A stretch of 64,000 bases of DNA from DASYYE01 sp035946955 (GCA_035946955.1 DASYYE010000562.1:1-64000); one strand, 5' to 3'. Shown: positions 9,047 to 17,680, numbered from the stretch's first letter. A program made the numbers and translations. Notes: generated from the sequence alone by a model not told the origin.

Positions 9047-9430
9047 GTGAGCGTGCAGCTGAACCACACCATTGTCTCGTGCCGTGACCAGCAGCGGTCG
9101 GCGGCGTTCTTGACCGGGATCCTCGGTCTGCCGCCGGCCACCCGGTTTGGGCATTTCCTTGTGGTCGAGGCCGACAACGGCGTCTCGCTGGATTTCGCCG
9201 AGACCACCGGGGAGGTCACACACCAGCACTACGCCTTCCTGGTAGGAGAAGAAGAATTCGACGCAGCCTTTGGCCGTATCCTTGGCCAAGACCTGCCCTA
9301 CTGGGCAGACCCTGGCCAGCGCCAGCCGGGGGTGGTCAACCACCACGACGGCGGCCGCGGCCTGTACTTTGAGGATCCTGACGGTCACCTGATGGAGATC
9401 ATCACCCGGCCCTACGGCAGCGGTAGCTGA
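9047..9430 (+). CDS. VOC-family (glyoxalase/bleomycin resistance fold) protein
   Basis: A 127-residue single-module pair of the vicinal-oxygen-chelate fold. It opens VSVQLNHTIVSC with the first metal-ligand His, and ends with YFEDPDGHLMEI, the usual last strand bearing the Glu ligand. The GTG at 9047 was chosen over the ATG at 9026 because homologous proteins start MSVQLNHT and a -10-like box sits seven bases upstream. VOC proteins isomerise, cleave or sequester small molecules; nothing here shows which. Confidence 0.85.
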   Translation: MSVQLNHTIVSCRDQQRSAAFLTGILGLPPATRFGHFLVVEADNGVSLDFAETTGEVTHQHYAFLVGEEEFDAAFGRILGQDLPYWADPGQRQPGVVNHHDGGRGLYFEDPDGHLMEIITRPYGSGS

Positions 9431-9634
9431 TCCCCGCCTACCGGCGTGGCCCGCGCCGCCAGAACCCCCGCAGACCGCACAGAATGTCCGTCCCGCTGCC
9501 GCGGAGTGCCGCAACAGATAGCGGCAAGGAGATCAAGAGCTTGCCTCACGGGCTCACGGCACTAACCGACCGGGTGCGGCAGAAGAGTGCGGGTTCGCGG
9601 GCATGCGCTCCGGGGCGCCGAGCAGACTGTTGGC

Positions 9635-10006
9635 ATGCCCGTCCGACTCCACCACATCGTTATTGACGCTTACGACCTGCGAAGCCTGGCACGGTTCTGG
9701 ACGCAGGCGCTGGGCTGGGAGATCCTTTCCGAGCGTGAGCGTGAGATCGTTATCGGGACTGACGAGAACGCACCAGTCGGCATCTGCTTCATGCCCGTCA
9801 CCGATCCCAAGACAGTCAAGAACCGCGTGCATCTGGACCTGACCAGTAGTGCCGCGGACCGCGACCAGGAGATCGACCGCCTCCTTGCGCTCGGGGCACG
9901 CCGGGTGGACATTGGGCAGACTGGCACTGAGTCCTGGACCGTTCTTGCCGACCCTGAGGGTAATGAGTTCTGCGTGGTCCGCCCGAAAGAAACGCTCGTC
10001 AGGTGA
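9635..10006 (+). CDS. VOC-family protein
   Basis: A 123-residue VOC protein beginning MPVRLHHIVIDAYD and ending VLADPEGNEFCVV. The middle phrase KNRVHLDLTS followed by an acidic helix is typical of the actinobacterial VOC subgroup that carries EFC near the end. The start at 9635 fits the start of the fold; a longer in-frame upstream extension has no ribosome site. CAGACT six bases upstream may be a leaderless -10 box. It closely parallels the VOC gene at 15542 in its EGNEFCV ending, so both belong to the same subgroup. The substrate is unknown. Confidence 0.88.
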   Translation: MPVRLHHIVIDAYDLRSLARFWTQALGWEILSEREREIVIGTDENAPVGICFMPVTDPKTVKNRVHLDLTSSAADRDQEIDRLLALGARRVDIGQTGTESWTVLADPEGNEFCVVRPKETLVR

Positions 10007-10058
10007 GGTTGAGCAGTAGGCACAAACTCTGTTAGCAGCGATCAAGACCGGGGGCCGG

Positions 10059-10772
10059 ATGACCGGCGGCGATGGTGCGGTAGTGCACACGATCCTGGAT
10101 ACCGGCGCTGGGCAAGGGGGGCTGCTCAGGCGGCTTGTCGAGGTGTCCCCCGGGTCGCGGTTTGAGGGCACGGCAGGGCCGGGCGGCGAGCTCTGGTTCG
10201 TGATCGCGGGTACTGGACGGCTGGCATCCGGGGACCAGCCAGCGGTGCCGGTCCGGCACGACACCGGAGTGTGGCTTCCGCCGGGCACCGGTTATCACCT
10301 GCAGGCCGACGGCCCCGGCTTGCTGAGGCTGGACAGCGTCGCCCTGCCCGCGGGCACCGCCGATCGGGACGCGACCACAGCGCCGGGCAATGCAGGCGAT
10401 GCCCCGGTGCCGCGGCTGTCCGAACTGGGCAGCTGTGCGGAGCAGGTGACCGGAGATCGCCGGTTCCGCGTCCTGTTCGGGCCCGGCAACGGGTGCCAGG
10501 CGGCCACGCAGTTCGCTGGTGAGATTCCGCCGGGCCGGGCACCCGACCACAGCCACCCCTACGACGAGGTGGTGCTGGTCCTGGCGGGCGAAGGGGTGCT
10601 GCACACCGGAGCGGCTGACCATCCGCTTGCCCCTGGCAGCTGCGTGCATCTGCCTCCCGGGCAGCCGCACTGCCTGGAGAACACCGGGCGCTCCACGCTC
10701 CGGGTCCTCGGCGTGTTCCACCCGGGCGGGAGCCCGGCATCCAAGCAAGAGCAGCAACCGGCCGCGCGCTAG
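10059..10772 (+). CDS. Two-domain cupin protein
   Basis: A 237-residue bicupin. The second domain has intact metal-binding motifs: HSHPYDEVVLVLAGEG (motif 1, with two His and Glu) and PGSCVHLPPGQPHCLEN (motif 2, third His). The first domain keeps the fold (GPGGELWFVIAGTGRL and WLPPGTGYHL) but lacks the motif 1 histidines, so it is probably structural. The ATG follows GGGGGCCGG. Bicupins include dioxygenases, isomerases and storage-type proteins; the reaction is not deducible. Its stop codon is followed within a few bases by a broken LuxR helix-turn-helix. Confidence 0.8.
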   Translation: MTGGDGAVVHTILDTGAGQGGLLRRLVEVSPGSRFEGTAGPGGELWFVIAGTGRLASGDQPAVPVRHDTGVWLPPGTGYHLQADGPGLLRLDSVALPAGTADRDATTAPGNAGDAPVPRLSELGSCAEQVTGDRRFRVLFGPGNGCQAATQFAGEIPPGRAPDHSHPYDEVVLVLAGEGVLHTGAADHPLAPGSCVHLPPGQPHCLENTGRSTLRVLGVFHPGGSPASKQEQQPAAR

Positions 10773-10775
10773 CGG

Positions 10776-10956
10776 CCCAACCAGCCTGAACTGCTGCGCC
10801 TGGTCGCCGCCGGGCACACCAACACCCAGATCGCCCGCAGGCTCGGCATCTCTGCGGGCACCGGTGCGCACCCATCTGGAGAACATCTACACCCGGCTCG
10901 GGGTCTCCAGCCGCACCGCAGCGGTCACCCGCGCCTTTCCCGACGGGACTATTTGA
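10776..10956 (+). pseudogene. LuxR-type helix-turn-helix fragment, frameshifted
   Basis: The first part reads ELLRLVAAGHTNTQIARRLGI and SAGT. After one extra base near 10860-10864 the frame continues VRTHLENIYTRLGVSSRTAA and stops at 10956. Together these are the complete four-helix LuxR/GerE DNA-binding domain. No start codon or N-terminal domain precedes it, because the bicupin gene ends there. It is the last domain of a lost LuxR-type regulator, carrying a +1 shift as well. Confidence 0.8.
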
Positions 10957-10991
10957 CCGGCGCCAGACACCGCCAATGACAGGGGTTGGTG

Positions 10992-11678
10992 TCACGGGGT
11001 CCAGACACAGCGGTCGTGAGCGAAGTAGACGATGCGGGGGTCAAGCTGCTGGAGTGTGTCGATCCAGGCGGGGATGTCGGGTAGGGGCTGGATGTCACCG
11101 TGACGGTGGGCGTGCCAGGAAAGCTGGTCAGCAGCGTATTGGCTGGCGGTGTCGTGGCTTTGCCCTGCCACGATGACAACCCCGTCCGGCCGGTGGACCA
11201 CCAGCGACTGGTGGCCGGCGGTGTGGCCTGGCGTGGGCATGAGGGTGACTCCTGACAGCACTTCGGCTGGGCCGGCCAGTTCCTCGAAACGGCTGCGGTC
11301 GATGAGTTCAGGGAGGGTGTAGTCCGGTGCCTGCCGGGCGGTGCACAGTTCTGCTGCCTGGACGAAGACCGGCAGCCGGGCCAGTTCCGGGTTCCCGCCG
11401 CAGTGGTCGAAGTGCAGGTGCGAGTTGGCGGCGAAGCGCAGGTCAGCGACGGTGACTCCGATGGCCGCCAGGGCTTCGGCCAGTCCTGTCCGGCGGGGCC
11501 GGTAGTGGGCGTCGGCCTGCGGGTGGGAGCCCATTCCGGTGTCGAACAGCAGCGGCCCGGAGGGGTGTCCGACGACATAGCCCAGGCAGGGCTCCACGCG
11601 CGCAGCACCGGTGCCGGTCTCCTCCGCGGGCCGCACGAAGTACCCGAAATCGACACGCTGGACCGAGATGCTGGCCAT
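10992..11678 (-). CDS. Metallo-beta-lactamase-fold hydrolase, lactonase-like
   Basis: A 228-residue cytosolic MBL-fold enzyme. The dizinc motif is SHLHFDHCGG; further ligands are in PTPGHTAGHQS (His), VAGQSHD (Asp position shifted) and the C-terminal YFAHD. The DTGMGSHP phrase and overall length match the N-acyl-homoserine-lactonase-like branch (AttM/AiiB relatives), so a lactonase or related ester hydrolase is likely. Quorum-quenching activity itself is not shown. The start codon at 11678 has only a weak ribosome site. The gene stands alone and points toward the LuxR fragment. Confidence 0.85.
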   Translation of the reverse strand: MASISVQRVDFGYFVRPAEETGTGAARVEPCLGYVVGHPSGPLLFDTGMGSHPQADAHYRPRRTGLAEALAAIGVTVADLRFAANSHLHFDHCGGNPELARLPVFVQAAELCTARQAPDYTLPELIDRSRFEELAGPAEVLSGVTLMPTPGHTAGHQSLVVHRPDGVVIVAGQSHDTASQYAADQLSWHAHRHGDIQPLPDIPAWIDTLQQLDPRIVYFAHDRCVWTP

Positions 11679-11732
11679 CGCATCATCGTCTCAGGCAGGC
11701 AAGCAGGAGACACGGGCCTGTATCTGACGGCT

Positions 11733-11768
11733 TAGTGGAGCCCCTGCCGCGCGGCAGGGGCTCCACTA
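11733..11768. terminator. Perfect 36-base palindrome, terminator-like
   Basis: Two 18-base arms (TAGTGGAGCCCCTGCCGC and its complement) meet with no spacer. It sits just downstream of the minus-strand three-repeat gene that ends at 11795 and upstream of the MBL gene. Lacking a T-run, it resembles the GC-rich hairpin terminators common in actinomycetes. Confidence 0.6.
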
Positions 11769-11794
11769 GCTTCAGCCGGGCCATGCGTGCGGTG

Positions 11795-12934
11795 TTAGCG
11801 CGAGAACCAGACGCCGTCCAGTGCGGTCTGGCACTGGGCGTTGGCCCAGATCGCCCCCTCGGCCTGCACGGTCGCCTCGCCACCGGGCCCGATGACCAGG
11901 TCCCCGCTGTCCCGGCCGCACAGGGCCACCTTGACGACGACGTTGTGGGCCGGGCGGAAGCTCGCCGGCAGGGTGAAGGGCACCGGGTTGATGCCATTTG
12001 AGTACATATCGCCCTCAAGGTGGACGATCCCGGAGATGACGCGGACCGCGGGGCTGGCCGAGGCCAGCCCGGTACTGGTCCAGCCGTTCTCGAGTGTCAG
12101 TGGGGTGAACGAGGCCGCCGACGGGGCGAACGAGACCCCATCCAGCGAGGTGAAGCACTGGGCGTTGGCCCAGTTCCCTCCCTCGGCCTCCACGGTCACC
12201 GAGCCGTCGGGCTGGATGAACAAGTCCCCGTTGGTGGCGTCACACAGATCGACCGGGACGAAGACCCTCAGTGCCGGGCGGTCGCCCGGCGGCAAGGTGA
12301 AGGCCACCTGGTTGGTGCCAGTGGTCTTCATGGCTCCCTCGAAGTGGACGATGCCGGAGATGTTGCGGGCAGCAGGGCTGGCCGTGCCGTTCCCATAGCT
12401 GGCCCAGCCGTTCACAAGAGCCAGCGGGGTGAACGAGTTCGCCGACGTGGCGAACGAGACCCCGTCCAGCGAGGTGAAGCACTGGGCGTTGGCCCAGTTC
12501 CCCCCCTCGGCCTGCACGGTCACCACGCCGTTGGTCGTGATGTCCAGCCGTCCGTTGCCGCCGTTGCACAGATCGACCGGGACGTAGACGTCGTGGGCCG
12601 GGCTGTCGGCCGCCGGCAAGGTGAAGGGCACCGAGTTGGTGCCGCTGGTCTTGATGCCGCCCGTGAGGTGGACGATCCCGTTAATACTGGCCACCGCCGC
12701 GTTGGCCGTGCCGTTCCCATAGTTGGCCCAGCCGTTCACCAGGGTCAGCGGGGTGAACGTCGGGGTGGCCGCGGCCGCCTGGGCCGCAGCGGGGACAGTA
12801 GACGAGACCGTGACCGCCGCGGCGCACAGAGCGCCTGCCGTGGCACTGCGAAGCCCGCGGGCCAGTGCCCCGTGGTTGCGGGTCAGGCCGCAGGCCCCCG
12901 CCCGGCGGTTGTCCTGGTCTTTGGGTGCGAACAT
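11795..12934 (-). CDS. Secreted protein with three tandem beta-rich repeats
   Basis: A 379-residue exported protein. Residues 1 to about 55 hold a basic N-terminus and a long hydrophobic signal segment ending in an Ala-rich cleavage region. The rest is three repeats of about 105 residues. Each begins FTPLTLVNGW, passes through SGIVHL or SGIVHF, a VPFTLP phrase and a VPVDLC-like strand, and ends with NWANAQC and SLDGVSF or a close variant. Each repeat has a pair of cysteines (in the DLC and AQC positions) that could form a disulfide. The ATG follows AGAGGGGG. I do not recognise the family; a cell-surface or extracellular binding role is inference. Confidence 0.75.
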   Translation of the reverse strand: MFAPKDQDNRRAGACGLTRNHGALARGLRSATAGALCAAAVTVSSTVPAAAQAAAATPTFTPLTLVNGWANYGNGTANAAVASINGIVHLTGGIKTSGTNSVPFTLPAADSPAHDVYVPVDLCNGGNGRLDITTNGVVTVQAEGGNWANAQCFTSLDGVSFATSANSFTPLALVNGWASYGNGTASPAARNISGIVHFEGAMKTTGTNQVAFTLPPGDRPALRVFVPVDLCDATNGDLFIQPDGSVTVEAEGGNWANAQCFTSLDGVSFAPSAASFTPLTLENGWTSTGLASASPAVRVISGIVHLEGDMYSNGINPVPFTLPASFRPAHNVVVKVALCGRDSGDLVIGPGGEATVQAEGAIWANAQCQTALDGVWFSR

Positions 12935-13136
12935 AAGCCCCCTCTTTTCTGGGCTGGCGGGCCGCCGTCAGCCCGCTCTGGGCACCGTTGTACGGCCCCC
13001 GCCCAGGGAGCCACCTGAGCAGTGGTTACTCAATTCCTCAGGGCAACGGCTACTGGGCGGGCTGCGCACCGGTGCCGCATGGCGGACACGGCACAGCTCA
13101 GGCCGGCCGCACGCAGGGTGGCCACGCCCGAGCGGC

Positions 13137-13142
13137 TAGCAT
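13137..13142 (+). promoter_or_regulatory. -10 box of a leaderless gene
   Basis: TAGCAT ends six bases before the GTG at 13149, leaving no room for a ribosome site. It matches the TAnnnT pattern repeated before other genes in the window. Confidence 0.5.
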
Positions 13143-13148
13143 GCGGCT

Positions 13149-13511
13149 GTGATCGAGTTCCTGAGCTGTCGGCCCAATCTGGAAGTTGGCGACCTGGCGC
13201 CCGCCGCCGCGTTCTTGCAGGAAGTGCTGGGATTCGAGGTCGAGGTTGATGAGCCCGAGATGGGCCTTATGCTGCTGCGCCGCGACGCCGTGGGACTAGC
13301 GCTGGTGCGGTCGGCAAACCCCGGGGTCAATGCCACCACCGCCGCCTATCTCGGTGTTACCGGCGTTGATGACCTGCATGAGCGGTGCGCGGCCCGCGGC
13401 GCGCGGATCGTCACTGGCCTCAGCGACCACCCATGGGGCCTACGTGACTTTGTGGTCGAGATACCCGGTGGCCACCGGCTGGCACTCGGCGAACGGATCG
13501 CGCCCAGGTAA
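13149..13511 (+). CDS. VOC-family protein
   Basis: A 120-residue VOC protein starting at GTG. The order FLSCRPNLEVGDLAPAAAF, FEVEV, ALVRS, GVDDLHERCAARGARI and DFVVEIPGGHRLALGE follows the usual two beta-alpha-beta-beta-beta modules. The final phrase has IPGGH in place of the common DPDGN. There is no ribosome site; a -10 box at 13137 supports a leaderless message. The substrate is unknown. Confidence 0.82.
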   Translation: MIEFLSCRPNLEVGDLAPAAAFLQEVLGFEVEVDEPEMGLMLLRRDAVGLALVRSANPGVNATTAAYLGVTGVDDLHERCAARGARIVTGLSDHPWGLRDFVVEIPGGHRLALGERIAPR

Positions 13512-13622
13512 CCGCGGGCTCCCCCGCCGCTGCCAGTCCGCCACTGACGAGGACCGCCATTGCCGCGCGCTGGGCGAGCCATTCGAAGTTCCTAGACCAT
13601 CGCGCATTAGGACACCACGTGG

Positions 13623-13664
13623 CCGGCCTGGAGCAGATCCAGTTTCGGATCGGCTCCAGGCCGG
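13623..13664. terminator. Strong hairpin downstream of the PEBP gene
   Basis: Arms CCGGCCTGGAGC and GCTCCAGGCCGG enclose a second paired block GATCC/GGATC. The hairpin is close to the 3' end of the minus-strand PEBP gene (stop at 13708) and probably ends its transcript. Confidence 0.6.
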
Positions 13665-13707
13665 TGCATTGGAGACAGGCCGCTCCGGTGGTGGGCCGGA
13701 GCTACTG

Positions 13708-14403
13708 CTATGCGGAGTGGCTGCCCGCGCGGCTGAACGGGCTGTGCGCCGAGGTCGGGCAGATGATGGTGGCCCTGGCCAGGGTGTGGCTGCCGATCTC
13801 GAAGCCGAGCAGCTCCGGACTGGTCGTCGCGGTGGCCCCGGTGCTGGCCTCGTTCAGCGCCGTCACAGTGATGTAGTAGTAGTGCAGTCCGCTGCCGGCA
13901 GGCGGTGCCGCGCCGATGTACCTCGGGACGCCCAGGGAAGCGTCCAGGTCGAAGGCCCCGTGCGGCAACAGGTTGCCACCGGGCGCGCCGGCATTGAGGC
14001 GGAGGGTATGTGCGCTGGCGGGGATGTTGGCTACGACCCAGTGCCAGAACCCGCTGCCGGTGGGTGCCTCGGGGTCATACATGGAGACCACGAAGCTCTT
14101 GGTGCCCTCCGGGAAGCCCCGCCACGACAGTTGCGGGGACTCGTCCTTGCCGCCGGGTTCGCCGAGAACCCCCGACCACTGGGCCCGTGGCAGCGGATAG
14201 CCGCTGTGGACCGTCCGGCTTGTCAGGCTGAACGACGGGACCTTCGGCAGGAACTCATACGGGTTGGGCAGGACCCGGTGTTTGTGACGGGCCGCGCTGG
14301 CGTGGGGGGCCATAGCGCTGGCGGTGCCGAGGCCAACCGTGGTGAGAACGCCCGCGGCCAGGCCGATGGCAACCAGAGCTGAACGGATGGGTGCAGGTGA
14401 CAT
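13708..14403 (-). CDS. Secreted YbhB/YbcL-type PEBP-like protein
   Basis: A 231-residue phosphatidylethanolamine-binding-protein-fold protein with an N-terminal signal peptide (hydrophobic 8-30, Ala-rich end near 38). The family signatures are present: DESPQLSWRGFPEGTKSF, MYDPEAPTG, FWHWVVANIP and the late YYYITVTAL strand. The family binds small anionic ligands, and bacterial members have no settled function. The gene is alone and followed by a strong hairpin. An A+T-rich spacer upstream is shared with the divergent SDR gene. Confidence 0.9.
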   Translation of the reverse strand: MSPAPIRSALVAIGLAAGVLTTVGLGTASAMAPHASAARHKHRVLPNPYEFLPKVPSFSLTSRTVHSGYPLPRAQWSGVLGEPGGKDESPQLSWRGFPEGTKSFVVSMYDPEAPTGSGFWHWVVANIPASAHTLRLNAGAPGGNLLPHGAFDLDASLGVPRYIGAAPPAGSGLHYYYITVTALNEASTGATATTSPELLGFEIGSHTLARATIICPTSAHSPFSRAGSHSA

Positions 14404-14579
14404 TGCTACCTCAGGTTTCCCGTGGGATTAGCTTCGTCAACAGCCTCGGCAATAGACAATCATAAGTCCAACTGATTCTTCTTCTAGATTCCATAAGTAG
14501 AACTCATACCAGGCGCTGCCCAGCACGTACCCGGCCCCTGACAGGCACGAGTTGCTGTCACTTCGGCAAAGGAGTTCTG
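14404..14579. promoter_or_regulatory. A+T-rich divergent promoter region
   Basis: This spacer between the PEBP and SDR genes contains an unusually A+T-rich patch (about 14455-14510) that probably holds both promoters. CATAAGTnnAACT occurs twice (about 14461 and 14491), which may be a regulator half-site, though I cannot assign it. Confidence 0.35.
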
Positions 14580-15434
14580 ATGTCCTGGAAGCGGCGGCCA
14601 CTCACCGGCCGGCCTGTGGTGATAACGGGTGCTGCCTCAGGTATCGGCCGGAGCCTGGCGCAGCGGTTGTCGGGGTCGGGCTCGCCAGTGGCGGTCGCCG
14701 ACATCGACGAGGCTGGCTTGCGGGAGACCGCGCAGTCGCTGACGGGACGTGTGCTCACCCGCGTGCTCGATGTAGCCGATGCGGGCGAGGTGCGGAGTTT
14801 CGCCGCGACGGTGAAAGGGTGGCTGGCTTCCCCACTGGCCGCGGTCTTCAACAACGCGGGTGTCGCGGTCGCCTCCTCGGTCCTCGATGCGGACCCGGAT
14901 GACGACGAGTGGCTGCGGCGGATCAACTTCGGCGGGGTGGTCAACGGCACCCGCGCGTTCCTGCCTATCCTCATCGACCAGGATGAGGGGGTCATCGTCA
15001 ACACCTCGAGCGTCTTCGGGCTACTGGGCGTCCCATACCAGAGCGCTTACTGTGCATCGAAGTTCGCGGTGCGCGGCTTCACCGATGCACTGCGCCAGGA
15101 GTTGCGCGGCACTGGTGTCCGCGCGGTGACCGTCCATCCTGGCGGCATCACGACCAACATCGCCCGAAATGCCCGCATCCGCAAAGACCCGGAAGGCCTG
15201 GGCCGCAGCCGCGAAGAGATGGCGGCCGAGTTCGAGGCGATCACGATGACTTCCCCTGAGAAGGCCGCAGAGATCATCTGCCGTGGGGTGGAGCGGGGGA
15301 AGGCGCGTATCCTCGTCGGCCCAGACGCGTACATCCTCGACATGCTGGCCCGTGCCGCACCGACTCACTATTACAACGTCATGCCATGGCTGGAGAAAGG
15401 GCTGCGGGCAAGGCAGGCGGCCGCCCGGCGATGA
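14580..15434 (+). CDS. Short-chain dehydrogenase/reductase
   Basis: A 284-residue classical SDR. TGAASGIG at residues 16-23 binds the dinucleotide, NNAG at about 91-94 is the structural motif, and Tyr157 and Lys161 (YCASK) with Ser143 or Ser144 form the active site. Asp41 or Asp43 after strand two (VADID) suggests NAD(H) preference. The ATG follows AAAGGAG. The C-terminal region, with a predicted helix ending GLRARQAAARR, resembles SDRs used on lipid or steroid substrates, but this is weak inference. It is a single-gene unit. Confidence 0.92.
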   Translation: MSWKRRPLTGRPVVITGAASGIGRSLAQRLSGSGSPVAVADIDEAGLRETAQSLTGRVLTRVLDVADAGEVRSFAATVKGWLASPLAAVFNNAGVAVASSVLDADPDDDEWLRRINFGGVVNGTRAFLPILIDQDEGVIVNTSSVFGLLGVPYQSAYCASKFAVRGFTDALRQELRGTGVRAVTVHPGGITTNIARNARIRKDPEGLGRSREEMAAEFEAITMTSPEKAAEIICRGVERGKARILVGPDAYILDMLARAAPTHYYNVMPWLEKGLRARQAAARR

Positions 15435-15528
15435 GTGGCCAACGGTGATGCCCCGATCGTCCAGTGGCCAGCGGCACGGCCGGGCTCCCGGCGGCTCAAA
15501 CCAGGTGCCTTGCCAGGGCTGGCACGGT

Positions 15529-15534
15529 TAGGTT
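15529..15534 (+). promoter_or_regulatory. -10 box of a leaderless gene
   Basis: TAGGTT ends seven bases before the ATG at 15542, so transcription probably begins at the start codon. Confidence 0.45.
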
Positions 15535-15541
15535 CTTGAGC

Positions 15542-15889
15542 ATGCCGAGTGTGATCAAGTCTGTTTCCTTCGATGCTGCGGATGCGCTCGTGCTGGCCGG
15601 GTTCTGGGCGGCTGCTCTGGGCTCGGATGTGGATGAGGACTCCACCGCGGAGAAAGCCTTCGTCGAGGCCGCTGGCTGGGGTGGCCCAAACATCTGGTTC
15701 ACCAGGGTTCCAGAGCCGAAAGCCGCAAAGAACCGGGTGCATTTCGACCTGCGGGCCCCGGGGGCGGTAGCCACCGAAGTGGCGAGGCTGGAGAAACTGG
15801 GGGCCACCGTGGTGCACAGCTACCCAGGCCATACCTTGATGCGCGACCCAGAGGGCAACGAGTTCTGTGTCGAGCCCGGCCCTGAATAG
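15542..15889 (+). CDS. VOC-family protein
   Basis: A 115-residue VOC protein, starting MPSVIKSVSFDAADALVLAG and ending DPEGNEFCVEPGPE. It carries the phrase AAKNRVHFDLRAP, close to that of the VOC protein encoded at 9635, so both belong to one subgroup. The ATG at 15542 is preferred over a GTG 26 codons upstream because it starts the fold and has a -10 box directly before it. The role is unknown. Confidence 0.85.
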   Translation: MPSVIKSVSFDAADALVLAGFWAAALGSDVDEDSTAEKAFVEAAGWGGPNIWFTRVPEPKAAKNRVHFDLRAPGAVATEVARLEKLGATVVHSYPGHTLMRDPEGNEFCVEPGPE

Positions 15890-15968
15890 CGACCCGCTGC
15901 CCCAGGGGGACCCAAGCCGAGGATGCGGGCCAGCTGCCAGGTGCCGGCCATCGATCTCGATGGAATCG

Positions 15969-15998
15969 CTGACGTTATATCTTCGCTACCGTTATATT
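15969..15998 (+). promoter_or_regulatory. Leaderless promoter with repeated CGTTATAT boxes
   Basis: CTGACG (15969-15974) and TATATT (15993-15998) are spaced 18 bases apart, and the ATG of the PadR gene follows seven bases later. CGTTATAT occurs twice, overlapping the -35 and -10 boxes. That placement would suit an autorepressing PadR dimer. Confidence 0.6.
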
Positions 15999-16005
15999 GA
16001 CCGGT

Positions 16006-16383
16006 ATGGCTGACGCACTGCGGGAACCCACGTTCCTGATCCTGACCGCCCTGGCCGCTGGCCCGCTGCACGGCTACCACATCATCGGCGAGGTCGCGGC
16101 CTTGTCCGACGGGCGCCTATCACTCCGCCCCGGCACCCTGTACGGGGCACTGGACCGCCTCGCCGACGAGGGACTGGTCGCCGCTGACCGCGAGGAGGTG
16201 GTCGACGGCCGGCTGCGGCGGTACTACCGGCTCACTGACGAGGGCGCTGGCCTGCTGGCAGCTGAGGCGCGGCACCGGCGCCGCATGGCGGACGCGGCGG
16301 AGCTCAGGCTGGCCGCGCGCGGCCGCAAGCCCGCCGGGCTGCCCATCGGCCCCAGTCTGCGGATGGCCGGAGGCGAGGCATGA
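16006..16383 (+). CDS. PadR-family transcriptional regulator
   Basis: A 125-residue winged-helix repressor. The family pattern is clear: EPTFLILTALAAGPLHGYHI, then LRPGTLYGALDRLADEGLV and the wing RRYYRLTDEGAG. The C-terminal dimer helix is short. The ATG at 16006 was preferred to an upstream TTG because MADALREPTF is the normal start and the promoter leaves no leader. Its stop overlaps the next gene by four bases. PadR proteins usually control the membrane protein encoded beside them, and the repeated boxes in its promoter suggest self-control. Confidence 0.92.
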   Translation: MADALREPTFLILTALAAGPLHGYHIIGEVAALSDGRLSLRPGTLYGALDRLADEGLVAADREEVVDGRLRRYYRLTDEGAGLLAAEARHRRRMADAAELRLAARGRKPAGLPIGPSLRMAGGEA

Positions 16384-17417
16384 GCCTCGAGGATCGTTAC
16401 CGCCGACTGCTGTGTGCCTACCCGTCTGCCTACCGCGCTCAGCGGGGAGAGGAGTTGGTCGGCACCTACCTGGACTTCGCCGGGCCCGGCCGCCGCTGGC
16501 CGTCCCTGGGTGACACAACCGATCTGCTGGCCGGCGGCATCCGGCAGCGGCTGCGCGCCCGTGGTGCGGAAACAGCGATCACGGGCCTGCACACGGCGGC
16601 CACGGTCGCGCTGTGCGCTGGCGCGGCGCTAGCTACCTGGTGGCTGATGACCATGCCCGCACCCACAGTGCCCCCTGGCCTGGCCAATGCCCTGGCCCGG
16701 CACTACATGCTGGCCCTGCCCGCCTCGATCGGGCCGTTCGCCACGCTGGGGGCGCTGCCCTACGCGGCGTGGGTCCTGGCCGCATTGGGCGCTGGGTTCA
16801 CCGCCGTATGGCCAGTCAGGGCACTGGTCACCGCCGCCCTGGGCCTGAGCGCCGCCGTCGTGATCGCAGGCGGTCTCACCACCTACGTGGCGCCGCCGCT
16901 GCCGACCCTCATCCCGCAGTGCTTGCTGGGCGCGCTCGCGCTGGCGCTGCCGGCCGCCCGGCCTGCCTGGGCTCGCATAGCCCCCGCTTGCGCCGTGGCC
17001 GCCGCCGCCACGGCGACCTGGTTGCACCTGCTGCCGCAGCGGACCGGCTGGGAGGCGTTCGCGTCGCTGGGCCCCCTGCGGGCACTGGCCATCGTGCTGG
17101 TGGCCGGCACCGCGCTCGCCGGCCTGGCCTACCGGATCCGGCACGACTCGGCAGGCCTGTGGGCCGCGCTGATCCTCTTCCCCGCCGCCGCCGCACTCTA
17201 CGGCCTGCCGCTGAGCTACCCCACCGGCGGCTACAGCCTTGCGCAGGTCCTGGGCAGAGCGGCCGCCATAACGGCCCTCGCCGCGGTGATCGGCTACCTC
17301 ACCGCACTGACCTGCACCCGGCGCCGGGCGCCAGACACCTGCCCAGCCTGCGGCCACCCCTGGAACCCGTCCCGCTCCGCCCACCCAGCCGGTGAGGCAG
17401 AACGCTCACCCATGTAA
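16380..17417 (+). CDS. Multi-helix membrane protein paired with PadR
   Basis: A 345-residue membrane protein translationally coupled to the PadR gene by an ATGA overlap. Residues 1-60 are cytosolic, opening MSLEDRYRRLLCAYPSAYR, a common start for PadR-partner membrane proteins. About eight hydrophobic helices follow (70-310). The tail holds a CPACGHPW zinc-ribbon-like phrase with only one pair of cysteines. Such pairs are thought to sense envelope or antibiotic stress, but the function is not established. Confidence 0.8.
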   Translation: MSLEDRYRRLLCAYPSAYRAQRGEELVGTYLDFAGPGRRWPSLGDTTDLLAGGIRQRLRARGAETAITGLHTAATVALCAGAALATWWLMTMPAPTVPPGLANALARHYMLALPASIGPFATLGALPYAAWVLAALGAGFTAVWPVRALVTAALGLSAAVVIAGGLTTYVAPPLPTLIPQCLLGALALALPAARPAWARIAPACAVAAAATATWLHLLPQRTGWEAFASLGPLRALAIVLVAGTALAGLAYRIRHDSAGLWAALILFPAAAALYGLPLSYPTGGYSLAQVLGRAAAITALAAVIGYLTALTCTRRRAPDTCPACGHPWNPSRSAHPAGEAERSPM

Positions 17418-17680
17418 TACGGGCCCGGTACCCAAGGAGGCACTCAAACGCGTCGCCTCCGCCGTCGGTGAAGGCTCCATCGCGACCACCCAGATAACCG
17501 GTACCTGCAGGACCGAACAGGGAATCCGTAAACACAACCGCAATACCCAGCAACCGCCGCGGTCCGTCACGCTTGCGATGTCCGCGTCAAGGTCATGCGG
17601 GGGCCTTTGGGCTGGACAGGTTGCAGTAGACGTGACCTAATTTCGTTATCACGTTATGGAGCTCGCAGCGGAGGGGCCCC

